Source: Reyranella sp. (GTDB lineage Bacteria; Pseudomonadota; Alphaproteobacteria; Reyranellales; Reyranellaceae). From it: DNA of 64,000 bases. Location of the stretch: NCBI RefSeq assembly GCF_004297265.1, contig NZ_SCUT01000035.1, positions 112,898 to 176,897 of the forward strand. Reading direction: 5' to 3'. The notes beneath the pieces were generated by a model. The model was not told the origin of the DNA, did not search any database, and saw nothing but the letters and a program-made list of their open reading frames with translations. This document shows, one piece after another, positions 44,159 to 53,429 of the stretch. Made by a program: the position numbers and the translations under genes. Numbering within the stretch: position 1 is the first letter of the stretch; each line of letters opens with the position of its first letter.

Positions 44159-45208
44159 ATGTTCCATCGTTTGCTGTCCGGTCTGGCTCTTGCTGCCGCC
44201 TTCGTCTCAGTCGCCGCGGCGCAGGATCTGCCCAAGAGCCAGTTCAAGGTGATCGGGCTGAACAGCCCGACTCCGGTCTCGATCCATGACGAGCTGCCGT
44301 TCTGGCGCAAGACGATCCCCGAGGCTTCCAAGGGCGCGATCACCGTCGACGTGACGCCGCTCGACCAGATGGGCATCGACGACAAGACCATGCTGCGGCT
44401 GCTGAAGCTCGGCGTGATGGACTTCGCCGCCATGGATATTTCCAAGATGGCCGGCGACGATCCGCGATTCGAGGCGTGCGATCTCGCCGGCCTCACGCTC
44501 ACGCCGGCCAAGGCGCGCGAAGCCTGCAATGCTTATCGCGCCGTGATCGACCGCCAGATGCAGAAGAACTGGAATGCCAAGCTGCTGGCCTTCGGCGGCA
44601 ACACGCCCCAGGTCTTCTGGTGCCGGGACGTACTGGCCGGCCTCGAGGGGCTCAAGGGCAAGAAGATCCGCGTGTTCAACAACACGATGCGCGACTTCCT
44701 GAGCGGAGTGGGCGGCACGGCTGTCAGCATGGCCTTTGCCGAGGTTGTCCCGGCGCTCAACAACGGCGTGGTCGATTGCGGCGTGACCGGCAGCCTGTCG
44801 GGCAACACCGCCGGCTGGGCCGAGGTCACCAAGTCGATCTACCCGATGTCGCTGGGCTGGAGCATCAACGTCCTGGCGGTCAACCTCGACACCTGGAAGC
44901 GGCTCGATCCCAAGACGCAGGCTTTCCTGACCGAGCAGTTCAAGGCCTACGAAGACAAGATGTGGAAAACGATCGAGACGACGACCGGCGAGGCCGACAA
45001 CTGCAACACCGGCAAGCAGCCCTGCACCATGGGCAAGCTCGCCAAGACCACCATCGTGCCGGTCAAGCCCGAGGAGATGGAGGCCCATAAGAAGCTGGTC
45101 GAGGGTGCGGTGCTCGCCGGATGGGCCAAGCGCTGCGGAGCAGCCTGCGCGAAGGAATGGAACGAGACCGTCGGCAAGACGCTCGGCCTGCAGGCGCCCA
45201 CGCCGTAG
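44159..45208 (+). CDS. TRAP transporter substrate-binding protein (DctP family)
   Basis: The product is 349 residues with a signal peptide (MFHRLLSGLALAAAFVSVAA, cleavage near AAAQ). Family features include the KKIRVFNNTMRDFLSGVGGTAVSM segment with the conserved Arg that binds the substrate carboxylate, and ALNNGVVDCGVTG. Cysteine pairs near the C-terminus (CNTGKQPC, CGAAC) may form disulfides. It delivers an organic acid to the DctQ/DctM-type permease encoded next. The start at 44159 places the signal at the N-terminus with AGGGGG upstream. Confidence 0.9.
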   Translation: MFHRLLSGLALAAAFVSVAAAQDLPKSQFKVIGLNSPTPVSIHDELPFWRKTIPEASKGAITVDVTPLDQMGIDDKTMLRLLKLGVMDFAAMDISKMAGDDPRFEACDLAGLTLTPAKAREACNAYRAVIDRQMQKNWNAKLLAFGGNTPQVFWCRDVLAGLEGLKGKKIRVFNNTMRDFLSGVGGTAVSMAFAEVVPALNNGVVDCGVTGSLSGNTAGWAEVTKSIYPMSLGWSINVLAVNLDTWKRLDPKTQAFLTEQFKAYEDKMWKTIETTTGEADNCNTGKQPCTMGKLAKTTIVPVKPEEMEAHKKLVEGAVLAGWAKRCGAACAKEWNETVGKTLGLQAPTP

Positions 45209-45223
45209 CCGGCGGCTGCTCTC

Positions 45224-45808
45224 ATGATCGGAGTCCGTCGCTTCGCCCAGTGGGGCCTTTGGTTCGGTGGTGCGCTGGTTCTCCTGGCTGCGGTGCTGAT
45301 CGGCATCGACGTGCTGATGCGCAAGTTCCTCGCGCGCTCGATCGGCGGTGCCGACGAACTGGCCGGGTATTCACTGGCGATCGGGACGACCTGGGGCCTG
45401 GGGGCGGCCTTGCTCGACCGGGCGCACATCCGGATCGACTCGCTCTACGTGCTGTTTCCGCAGAAGCTGCGGCTGGCGCTCGATCTCCTGGCCCTGGTTC
45501 TGTTCACCGCCTTCTTCGCGCTGACCCTGTGGCACGGGCTGGGCGTCGTCGGTCAATCCTGGACGTCGGAATCGCGCAGCCAATCCGCCCTGGAGACGCC
45601 GACCATCATTCCCCAGTTCCTCTGGATCGCAGGTCTGGTGGCCTTTGTCGGCATCGCGATCGTGATCATCGTGCAGTCGCTGCGGCTCGCCCTGGCCGGC
45701 GATCTGAACGGCATGGCGCAACTGATCAGCACGCGGTCGGCAGAGGAGGAAGTCGAGGACGAGATTCGCGACCTCAAGGGCCGGCAGGATCGCGAGGGAA
45801 GCGCCTGA
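45224..45808 (+). CDS. TRAP transporter small permease (DctQ family)
   Basis: The product is 194 residues with four membrane helices and the DctQ segment IDVLMRKFLARSIGGADELAGYSLAIGTTWGL, ending in an acidic/charged cytoplasmic tail. It associates with the large permease to import the ligand with sodium. It lies 15 bases after the binding protein and one base before the dctM-type ATG. Confidence 0.92.
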   Translation: MIGVRRFAQWGLWFGGALVLLAAVLIGIDVLMRKFLARSIGGADELAGYSLAIGTTWGLGAALLDRAHIRIDSLYVLFPQKLRLALDLLALVLFTAFFALTLWHGLGVVGQSWTSESRSQSALETPTIIPQFLWIAGLVAFVGIAIVIIVQSLRLALAGDLNGMAQLISTRSAEEEVEDEIRDLKGRQDREGSA

Positions 45809-45809
45809 C

Positions 45810-47096
45810 ATGCTCATCGTCACGCTCCTCATTCTCATCGGCCTGCTGGCTCTGGCGATTCCGGTCGCTGCCGGCCTCGGCATCCTCGGCCTGTCGCTGT
45901 CGGGCATTTATTCGAAGCTGCCGCTGTCGCTGGCGATGGGCGAGATCGCCTGGGGCACGTCGAACAACTTCCTGCTTGTGGCGATTCCGTTCTTTGTGCT
46001 GCTGGGCGAGATCCTGCTGCGCTCCGGCATGGCCGAACGCATGTACAATGCGCTGGTCCTGTGGGTGCCGTGGCTGCCCGGCGGCCTGATGCATTCCAAC
46101 ATCGCAGCCTGCGCCATGTTCGCGGCAACGTCCGGATCGAGCGTGGCGACGGCGGCGACCATCGGGACCGTGGCGCTCGGCGAGGTCGAGAAGCGCGGCT
46201 ATTCCGAGCGGCTGTTCCTCGGTACCATCGCCGCCGGCGGCACGCTGGGCATCCTGATCCCGCCCTCGATCAACATGATCGTCTATGGGGTGCTGACCGA
46301 GACGTCGATCCCCAAGCTCTACCTGGCGGGCTTCATTCCCGGTCTCGTCCTGGCCAGCCTGTTCAGCCTGACGGTGCTGGTGATCTGCCTCGTGCGGCCG
46401 GCGATGGGTGGCAAGCCGACCTCGACGAGCTGGGCTCAGCGGATCGCGGCCCTTCCCGATCTCATTCCCCCGCTGGTGATCTTCCTGTCAGTCATCGGCT
46501 CGATCTATGCGGGATGGGCGACTGCCACGGAATCGGCGGCGCTGGGCGTGATCGCCTCCATCGGCATCGCCGCGGCCTATCGCCGGCTGACGCTGCGCAC
46601 CCTCCTGAACGCCTTCGAGGGGACGATGCGCACCACCGCCATGATCATGGCGATCCTGCTCGCGGCCTACTTCCTGAACTTCGTCATCACCTCGATCGGC
46701 CTCACCGGCCAGGTCAATCGCTTCATCACCAGCCTCGGCCTGTCGAAGGTCCAGCTGCTGATCGTCGTGGTGATCTTCTACTTCATCCTCGGCATGTTCA
46801 TGGAGACACTGTCGATGATGGTGGCGACGGTGCCGATCATCGCGCCGATCATGATCAAGGCCGGCTACGATCCGATCTGGTTCGGCATCATGATCATCAT
46901 CCTGATGGAACTGGCCATGATCACGCCGCCGGTCGGCATCAACCTCTATGTCGTCCAGGGCCTGCGCAAGAAGGGCCGCATCGACGACGTGATCCTCGGC
47001 ACGTCGCCTTTCGTCATCACCATGCTGCTGATGCTGCTGGTCCTGTCGATCTGGCCGCAGATTGCGCTGTGGCTGCCGCAGATGGCGGCGACCTAG
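45810..47096 (+). CDS. TRAP transporter large permease (DctM family)
   Basis: The product is 428 residues with about 12 membrane helices. DctM hallmarks include LVAIPFFVLLGEILLRSGMAERMYNALVLWV in part, the ATSGSSVATAATIG hairpin and GTLGILIPPSINMIVYGVLTETSI. It is the ion-coupled permease of the TRAP system. The TAG stop lies in a CTAG that is also the stop of the convergent hydantoinase gene. Confidence 0.94.
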   Translation: MLIVTLLILIGLLALAIPVAAGLGILGLSLSGIYSKLPLSLAMGEIAWGTSNNFLLVAIPFFVLLGEILLRSGMAERMYNALVLWVPWLPGGLMHSNIAACAMFAATSGSSVATAATIGTVALGEVEKRGYSERLFLGTIAAGGTLGILIPPSINMIVYGVLTETSIPKLYLAGFIPGLVLASLFSLTVLVICLVRPAMGGKPTSTSWAQRIAALPDLIPPLVIFLSVIGSIYAGWATATESAALGVIASIGIAAAYRRLTLRTLLNAFEGTMRTTAMIMAILLAAYFLNFVITSIGLTGQVNRFITSLGLSKVQLLIVVVIFYFILGMFMETLSMMVATVPIIAPIMIKAGYDPIWFGIMIIILMELAMITPPVGINLYVVQGLRKKGRIDDVILGTSPFVITMLLMLLVLSIWPQIALWLPQMAAT

Positions 47097-49192
47097 GCCG
47101 CCGGCGCCAGCGTAATCACGATGTTCCCCGCGCTGTCGCGCTCGGCGCGGGCGCCGGGCGGAACGACGCAAGTCGTGTCGTATTCGTCGATGATCAGCGG
47201 GCCGGTCTGCGCCACGGAGAGGTCGAGGCGGCTCACGACCGGCGTCTCCATCCAGCCGTGCCTGTCGCCGAACCAGGCGCGGCGCGAGGCCTGGCCCTTC
47301 GCCTCTGCGCGGCTCGGCCGCACGTTCCGGGGCACGCCGCTACCCTCGCGCAAGCCCGCGCCCACCAGCTGGATGGCGACCAGCTCGACCGGCTCGTCCG
47401 GCCCGGCGCGATGGCCGTAGGTGCGCTCATGCTCCTGGCCGAAGGCTTCCTCCAGATGCGTGACCATGCGGGCGTCGATCGGGCCGTCCGGCACCGGCAC
47501 CGTGAGCTCGTAGCTCTGGCCCTTGTAGTGCAGCGCCGCGGAGCGCTTCAGCCGGGCGCCCGCGCCCGTGAAGCCCTCGGCGGCGAGCTGGCCGTCGGCC
47601 TGTTCCGCCATCGTGGTCCAGGCGCGATCGATCTCGCCGAGATCGGCCTGGCGCAGCAGGCGCCGGAAGGTCCGGGCATAGTGGTGCTCGACATCGGCGT
47701 AGAGCAGGCCGAAGGACGAGAAGAGCCCGGCGGACGGCGGCACGATCACCTTGCCGATGCCCAGCGCCGCCGCCATGCCGGCGGCGAACAGCGGTCCGTT
47801 GCCGCCGAAGGCGAACAGCGAGAATTCGCGCGGATCGCGGCCGCGCTCGGTCGACACCGCCTTGATGGCGCGGATCATGTTGGAGGCCGCGATCAGGTGC
47901 GCGCCGTAGGCCGCGCGCTCGACGGTCATGCCGAGAGGCCTGGCAATCTTCTCCTCGAACACGGCGCGCGCCTTGTCGGCGTTGAGCTTTACGGCGCCGC
48001 CCACGAGATGGCCGGGGTTGATGTAACCCAGCAGCACGTTGGCGTCGGTGATGGTCGGCGCCGTGCCGCCCTTGTCGTAGCAGACCGGGCCGGGGAAGGC
48101 GCCGGCGCTTTCCGGTCCCGCCTGCAGCGCGCCGCCCGGATCGATCCAGACATGGCTGCCGCCGCCTGCGCCCACCTCGGCGAGGTCGATCGCCGGGACC
48201 TTCAGCGTGTAGCCCGCGCCGGTGAGCAGGCGCGAACCGATCATGATGCCGGCGCCCACCGCATACTCCTGGGCGCGCGCGACCTCGCCGTCCTCGACCA
48301 TCGAGGCCTTGGCGGTGGTACCGCCCATGTCGAAGGTGATGATCTTCTCGAGGTTCTTGGCGCGGGCCAGCGCCTGGGCACCGACGACGCCGCCGGCCGG
48401 GCCCGATTCGATGATGTTCATCGGCCGCTCGGCGGCGGCGGTGTCGGTCGTGAGGCCGCCGTTCGATTGCATCAAGAGCAGGCGCGCCGGAATGCCGGCA
48501 CCATCGAGCCCGCGCCGCAGCGCATGCAGGTAGGTCGCCACGATCGGCATCACATAGGCGTTGATGACCGTGGTCGAGGTCCGCTCGTATTCTTTGATCT
48601 CGGGCAGCACCTCGCAGGAAACGCTGAGCGGCAGGTGCGGTGCCTTCCGGGCGACGAGGTCGCGCAGCATCAGCTCGTGCGTTGGATTGGCGAAGGAGTT
48701 CAGCAGGCAGATGGCGATCGCCTCGACCTTCTCGGCCAGCAGTGCGTCGACGGCGCGTTCCGCATCGGCCGGGTCGAGGGCGCGGTCGATCTTGCCGGCA
48801 TGGTCGACCCTCTCGTCGACCACGCGACGCAGATAACGCTCGACCAGTGGCTCGGGCTTGGTCCAGCCGAGATCGTACAGCTTGGGCATGCGCAGGGTGC
48901 GGATCTCCAGCACGTCGCGGAAGCCCTTGGTGGTGATCAATCCGACGCGGGCGCCCTTGTGTTCGAGGATCGCGTTGGACGCGACCGTCGTGCCGTGGCG
49001 GATCTCCTCGATGGCACCGCCGTCGAGCCCGGTCTCGCGGAAGACCTCACTCAACCCGTCGACGATTGCCTGGGCGTAGTTGCCGACGCTCGAGGAGATC
49101 TTCTTGGTGTGGATGGTGCCGTCGGAGCCGAGCAGCACGATGTCGGTGAAGGTGCCGCCGATATCGACACCGACGCGGTAGGTCACGGTCAT
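47093..49192 (-). CDS. hyuA: Hydantoinase/oxoprolinase subunit A
   Basis: The product is 699 residues. Hydantoinase A/oxoprolinase hallmarks: RVGVDIGGTFTDIVLL at the N-terminus, HGTTVASNAILEHKGARVGLITTKGF, ESGPAGGVVGA, and FDMGGTTAKA, an ATPase fold of the acetate-kinase/Hsp70 superfamily. With HyuB it opens hydantoin, 5-oxoproline or related cyclic amides (also acetone or acetophenone carboxylase-like reactions) using ATP. The start at 49192 gives MTVTYRVGVDIGG; an earlier ATG would add residues overlapping hyuB. It lies five bases after hyuB. Confidence 0.9.
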   Translation of the reverse strand: MTVTYRVGVDIGGTFTDIVLLGSDGTIHTKKISSSVGNYAQAIVDGLSEVFRETGLDGGAIEEIRHGTTVASNAILEHKGARVGLITTKGFRDVLEIRTLRMPKLYDLGWTKPEPLVERYLRRVVDERVDHAGKIDRALDPADAERAVDALLAEKVEAIAICLLNSFANPTHELMLRDLVARKAPHLPLSVSCEVLPEIKEYERTSTTVINAYVMPIVATYLHALRRGLDGAGIPARLLLMQSNGGLTTDTAAAERPMNIIESGPAGGVVGAQALARAKNLEKIITFDMGGTTAKASMVEDGEVARAQEYAVGAGIMIGSRLLTGAGYTLKVPAIDLAEVGAGGGSHVWIDPGGALQAGPESAGAFPGPVCYDKGGTAPTITDANVLLGYINPGHLVGGAVKLNADKARAVFEEKIARPLGMTVERAAYGAHLIAASNMIRAIKAVSTERGRDPREFSLFAFGGNGPLFAAGMAAALGIGKVIVPPSAGLFSSFGLLYADVEHHYARTFRRLLRQADLGEIDRAWTTMAEQADGQLAAEGFTGAGARLKRSAALHYKGQSYELTVPVPDGPIDARMVTHLEEAFGQEHERTYGHRAGPDEPVELVAIQLVGAGLREGSGVPRNVRPSRAEAKGQASRRAWFGDRHGWMETPVVSRLDLSVAQTGPLIIDEYDTTCVVPPGARAERDSAGNIVITLAPAA

Positions 49193-49197
49193 GTTGG

Positions 49198-50991
49198 CTA
49201 CTCCGCGGCCCGGGCGAGCGGGGCCGGATCGTGCCATTGCACCTTGGGCGTCTCGGTCCAGCCGCGCACCTTGGCGATCTCGGCGCGACGCCGTTCCGTC
49301 GCCGCCGCGTCGACTTTCCAGACCCCGGTGTCAATCACGACGCCATAGTCGGCGAGCGCCTTCGCGGGCGAGAGCAGTTCGTTGCGCACGTCGCGCAGGA
49401 CCGCGGCGGGATCGCGCTCCAGTGGATCGCCCCAGCCGCCGGCACCGGCTAGCACATGGCGGAAGATGTCGCCGCCCTTGACGGTCATCGTGAGTTTCGA
49501 GGGCAGCAGCCGGTTCTCAGCCCCGGGGTTGAGATAATTCTCCGACGGCCCGCCGGGACTGCCGCCATAGAGGCCGAACGGCCGATGGTCGCGGCGGTCG
49601 GAGCGGACCTGCAGCATGCCCTCGGTCTCGAGGAACTTGTAGTCGCGCCGGAACGGCACGCCGCCGCGATACTTTCCGGCGCCCGCCTTGTCGGCCACGA
49701 ACTCGTAGGCCAGCAGCTGGATCGGCTGCTCGGCCTCGGTCACTTCGATGGAATGCGAGGCCATGTTGGCGAACATGTGTGAGTTGCCGTCGAGCCCGTC
49801 GGCAAAGGGCCGCGCGCCCCAGGCGCCGCAGGTGAAGTCGACATAGACGAAGGGTTTGCGCTCCGAATCGTAGCCGCCGATCGAGATGCCGGTGTTGCCG
49901 CCGTCGCCCGCTGCCTTCACGCGGTCGGGCAGCATCATGGCGAGCGCGCCGAACATGCAGTCGGTCATGCGGAAGCCGGTCAGGCCGCGCGCCGCACAGG
50001 CCGCCGGCAGCACGCCGTTGCCCACCGTGCCCGGCGGGCAGATCACCTCGATGGCGCGGAACACGCCTTCGTTGTTGGGGATGCCCGGCGGCAGCACCGA
50101 GCGCACGCCGGTGTAGGAGGCGGCCTTGGTGAAGGAGAGCGTGTTGTTGATCGCGCCCTTCACCTGCGGGTTGGTGCCCGTCCAGTCGACCACCATGTGG
50201 CCGCCCTTCTTGGTGATGGTGACGAACAGGCGGATCGGCTTGCCGTAGTCGACGCCGTCATCGTCGATCCAGTCTTCGAAACTCCACTGGCCGTCGGGAA
50301 GCTCCTGGATCGCCGCCCGCGTCAGGCGCTCGGCATAGTCGATGACTTCGTTGAGATAGAACTTCGTCTCTTCTGCTCCATGGCGTGAGACCAGCTCGGC
50401 GAACTGCTTCTCGCCGATATGGCAGGCCGCGAGCTGGGCGCGCAGGTCGCCGAACAGCTGGACGGGCAGGCGGACGTTCTTCTCGATGAACGTCATGATG
50501 GTCTTGTTGAGAATGCCCTTGTCGTAAAGCTTCATCGGCGCGATGCGCAGCCCCTCGGCGTAGATCTCCGTCGAATCCGAGGCGTTCGAACCGGCGACCC
50601 GGCCGCCGACGTCGATGTGGTGGCAGACGGTGCAGGCGAAGGCCAGCCGCTCGCCCTCGTGGAACAGCGGCTTGATCACGAAGATGTCGGGCAGGTGCAT
50701 GCCGCCGTCGAACGGGTCGTTCATGATGAAGACGTCGCCCGGCGCCATGTCGTCCTTGAAGTGCCGCATGATCGATTCCATCGCCGTCGGCACGGAGCCG
50801 AGATGGCCCGGCAGGGTCAGGCCCTGGGCCGCGAGCTTGCCGTTGGCGTCGGCGAAACCCGTCGAATAGTCCATGTTGTCCTTGAGCACGCCGGAATAGG
50901 TCGTCCGGAAGACCGTGAGCGCCATTTCGTCGGCGATCGAGAAGATGGCGTTCTTGAAGAGCTCCAATGCGATCGGATCGGATACCGGCAC
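49198..50991 (-). CDS. hyuB: Hydantoinase/oxoprolinase subunit B
   Basis: The product is 597 residues of the hydantoinase B/oxoprolinase family, with the typical DPIALELFKNAIFSIADEMA start, GDVFIMNDPFDGGMHLPDI, CHHIDVGGRVAGS and GAGKYRGGVPFRRDY. It is the partner of HyuA. The GTG start at 50991 has GGAGGAAG upstream. The convergent TRAP genes may import the substrate, which is inference from adjacency. Confidence 0.9.
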   Translation of the reverse strand: MPVSDPIALELFKNAIFSIADEMALTVFRTTYSGVLKDNMDYSTGFADANGKLAAQGLTLPGHLGSVPTAMESIMRHFKDDMAPGDVFIMNDPFDGGMHLPDIFVIKPLFHEGERLAFACTVCHHIDVGGRVAGSNASDSTEIYAEGLRIAPMKLYDKGILNKTIMTFIEKNVRLPVQLFGDLRAQLAACHIGEKQFAELVSRHGAEETKFYLNEVIDYAERLTRAAIQELPDGQWSFEDWIDDDGVDYGKPIRLFVTITKKGGHMVVDWTGTNPQVKGAINNTLSFTKAASYTGVRSVLPPGIPNNEGVFRAIEVICPPGTVGNGVLPAACAARGLTGFRMTDCMFGALAMMLPDRVKAAGDGGNTGISIGGYDSERKPFVYVDFTCGAWGARPFADGLDGNSHMFANMASHSIEVTEAEQPIQLLAYEFVADKAGAGKYRGGVPFRRDYKFLETEGMLQVRSDRRDHRPFGLYGGSPGGPSENYLNPGAENRLLPSKLTMTVKGGDIFRHVLAGAGGWGDPLERDPAAVLRDVRNELLSPAKALADYGVVIDTGVWKVDAAATERRRAEIAKVRGWTETPKVQWHDPAPLARAAE

Positions 50992-51164
50992 TCGTCTTCC
51001 TCCCGAAATCAGTGGCCGTCATTTGGCGAGCGTCGCCATGCAATTTGCAAGCCGCTTCGCCTGTCGAATTTCGGCTATGTGTAGACGGGACCGGTCCGAC
51101 CGGTCGCATGGGCGAACTTGCCCGCGCCGCGCTACACTATATTGGCCCTCCAAAGGAACGCTCG

Positions 51165-52379
51165 ATGCCCAGGACCAAGATTGCCCTCGCCTGTCAGGGC
51201 GGCGGCAGCCAGACCGCCTTTACCGCCGGCGCCTTGAAAGCGCTCTGTCAGGCTCAGGGACAGGGCCGGCTGAAGGACGAGTTCGAGTTCGTCGCCATCA
51301 GCGGTACGTCGGGCGGCGCCGTCTGCGCCACGCTGCTCTGGTACTCCTTCATGAAGGGCGAGCGGCCCGTCTGGAAGCGCATGATGGATTTCTGGGAGGA
51401 GAACACCGCCCAGGGGCCGATCGAGCACGCGATCAACAGCTTCATCGTCGAATCGGTCCGGCTGGTGAACGCGGGCATCATGCCGACGCTGCAGCTCAGC
51501 CCGTCGTCGCTGCTCATGCAGTCGATGATGGAGTTCATGACGACGGGGCAGCGCACGGGCTTCTCCGATTTCCGCGGGTTGCTCGAGAAGCACATCGACT
51601 TCGCGGAGATCGCCTCGTGGGGGGCGAAGCCGCAGCGGCCGGTCCTGATGCTCGGCGCCGCCAACGTGACCAGCGGCGCGCTCGCCAAGTTCGTGTCCGC
51701 GCACGAGCCCATCCGGGTCGAGCACGTCCTGGCTTCCTGCGCGGTGCCAAACATCTTTCCGGCGGTGCAGATCGGACAGGATGCCTACTGGGACGGGCTC
51801 TTCTCGGACAACCCGCCCGTCGAGGAACTGATCCGCCCGCGCTCGGTCGGCGAAGCCAACATTCCCGACGAGGTCTGGCTGATCAAGATCAACCCGACCG
51901 CCAGTCGGCGTGTGCCTCTGAAGCCGGGCGAGATCGTCGACCGGCGCAATCAGCTCGAGGGCAACATCTCGCTGTTCCAGCAGCTCGGCCATCTCGAGTT
52001 CATGAACGACCTGATCCTGGCCGATGCCTTCCGTCCGGAATTCCTCAGCCGTTTCGACATCAAGGCGCCCGTCCGGATCCCGAAGTCGTTCCACACCGAT
52101 GGTGCCAAGCCCTACCACATTCCCTGTATCGAAATGCCGGCCGAGCTTCAGGATCTGCTCGACTACGAGGGCAAGATCGATCGCGGCTCCGAGAACATCG
52201 GTCGCCTGATCGCCGAGGGGGAGAAGGCCGCAGAAGTCTTCCTGAAGGCGCGGGCAGAAGCCGTCGCCGCTTCTTCCCTCGGCGAAAGCCAGACCGCCGG
52301 GCAGGCCACGCCGAACGGTGACGGGTTCGACGAACTCCCGCTGTCGCGCTGGCGTGACCCTTTGGCGCGTCAGGAGTGA
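51165..52379 (+). CDS. Patatin-like phospholipase
   Basis: The product is 404 residues. The oxyanion loop is QGGGSQTAFTAG (11-22), the nucleophile elbow is G47-T-S49-G-G51, and the catalytic dyad Asp is Asp210 in YWDGLFSDNPP. Patatin-like enzymes cleave acyl chains from lipids. No signal peptide is seen, so it should act in the cytoplasm or at the inner membrane. AAGGA lies upstream of the ATG; longer frames have no ribosome-binding site. It is transcribed away from hyuB and ends three bases before the convergent tctC-like gene. Confidence 0.88.
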   Translation: MPRTKIALACQGGGSQTAFTAGALKALCQAQGQGRLKDEFEFVAISGTSGGAVCATLLWYSFMKGERPVWKRMMDFWEENTAQGPIEHAINSFIVESVRLVNAGIMPTLQLSPSSLLMQSMMEFMTTGQRTGFSDFRGLLEKHIDFAEIASWGAKPQRPVLMLGAANVTSGALAKFVSAHEPIRVEHVLASCAVPNIFPAVQIGQDAYWDGLFSDNPPVEELIRPRSVGEANIPDEVWLIKINPTASRRVPLKPGEIVDRRNQLEGNISLFQQLGHLEFMNDLILADAFRPEFLSRFDIKAPVRIPKSFHTDGAKPYHIPCIEMPAELQDLLDYEGKIDRGSENIGRLIAEGEKAAEVFLKARAEAVAASSLGESQTAGQATPNGDGFDELPLSRWRDPLARQE

Positions 52380-52382
52380 TGG

Positions 52383-53363
52383 CTACTGCGGTTCGATCTT
52401 CGCGATCTTGACGTAGTCGGCCCACTTGGCGCGTTCCTCGCGATCCTGCGCCGCACATTGCTCGAGCGTGAGCGGCCTGGCGGTGAGGGCGAATTCATCG
52501 GTCAGGCGCTTGTTGTTCTCGGGCGCCGTGATGGCCTCGTTGATCAGCGTGTTCAGCCGCTGCTGGATCGGCAGCGGTGTGGCCTTCGGCACCGCAATGG
52601 CCAGGAAGCCCGTGCTGGTGAAGCCTGGGAAGGTTTCGGAGAGGACCGGGATATCGGGATAGAGCGGGCTGCGACTGGGAAGCGAGATGGCGAGTGCGCG
52701 CGCCTTCTTGTCGACGACCTGACCGCGCCCGGCGGTTAGGTCCACGAACATGAAGTTGATGGCGCCGCCGTAGAGGTCGTTCCAGGCATTACCGATCGCC
52801 TTGTAGCCGACACCCTGCCAGTCGACGCCGGCCTTCTTGCCCAGAACCTCGGCCGGCACCTGCGAGCTCGCATTGAAATAGCCGAAGTTGAGCTTGCCGG
52901 GTCGCGCCTTGGCGTCGGCCAGCAGGTCGGCCAGGGTCTTGTAGGGACTGTCGGCCGGCACCACGAGGAAGGTGCCGGAGGAGCCGATGATGCCGACGAC
53001 GGAGAAATCCTTCTCCGGGTCGTAGCCCGGATTCTTGTACATGTGGACGTTGGCCGCATTGGTCGAAGTCGTGGCCAGCATCAGCGTGTAGCCGTCCGGC
53101 GGTGCGACCTTCACGGACATCGCGCCGACGATGCCGTTGGCGCCCGGCTTGTTCTCGACCACGAAGGGCTGGCCGGTCTTTTCCTCAATATACTTGCCGA
53201 CCAGACGCGCCGTGATATCGCCCGAGCCGCCGGGCGCGAAGGGCACGATGATCCGGATGGGCTTGTTCGGGAAAGTTTCGGTCTGCGCAGCGGCAGGCAG
53301 GGCGGCGAGGAGAGGGAGAGCGAAGAGGCTGCGGCGAGACAGCGATGTGCGAAATGTGTCCAT
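52383..53363 (-). CDS. Bug/TctC-family tripartite tricarboxylate transporter binding protein
   Basis: The product is 326 residues with a Tat-like signal (SRRSLFALPLLAALPAAA). Mature-protein motifs FPNKPIRIIVPFAPGGSGDITARLVG and VENKPGANGIVGA are diagnostic for the Bug/TctC family. These bind carboxylated compounds in the periplasm. No TctA/TctB permease genes are nearby, which is usual for these orphan proteins. It is divergent from the CoA transferase gene, 66 bases away, so both may serve one organic-acid pathway. Confidence 0.9.
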   Translation of the reverse strand: MDTFRTSLSRRSLFALPLLAALPAAAQTETFPNKPIRIIVPFAPGGSGDITARLVGKYIEEKTGQPFVVENKPGANGIVGAMSVKVAPPDGYTLMLATTSTNAANVHMYKNPGYDPEKDFSVVGIIGSSGTFLVVPADSPYKTLADLLADAKARPGKLNFGYFNASSQVPAEVLGKKAGVDWQGVGYKAIGNAWNDLYGGAINFMFVDLTAGRGQVVDKKARALAISLPSRSPLYPDIPVLSETFPGFTSTGFLAIAVPKATPLPIQQRLNTLINEAITAPENNKRLTDEFALTARPLTLEQCAAQDREERAKWADYVKIAKIEPQ

Positions 53364-53429
53364 GGGAGTGGACTCTAGCGCATGTGCATCGGATGGACAG
53401 CGCGCCGCTTGCAGCCCTACCTTGCAGCC

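Noticed and set aside
46061..49348. 1,095-codon plus-strand frame across the dctM and hyuA region
   Set aside because: It is out of frame with dctM and antisense to hyuA, and its product is repetitive and basic. Both real genes are well supported.
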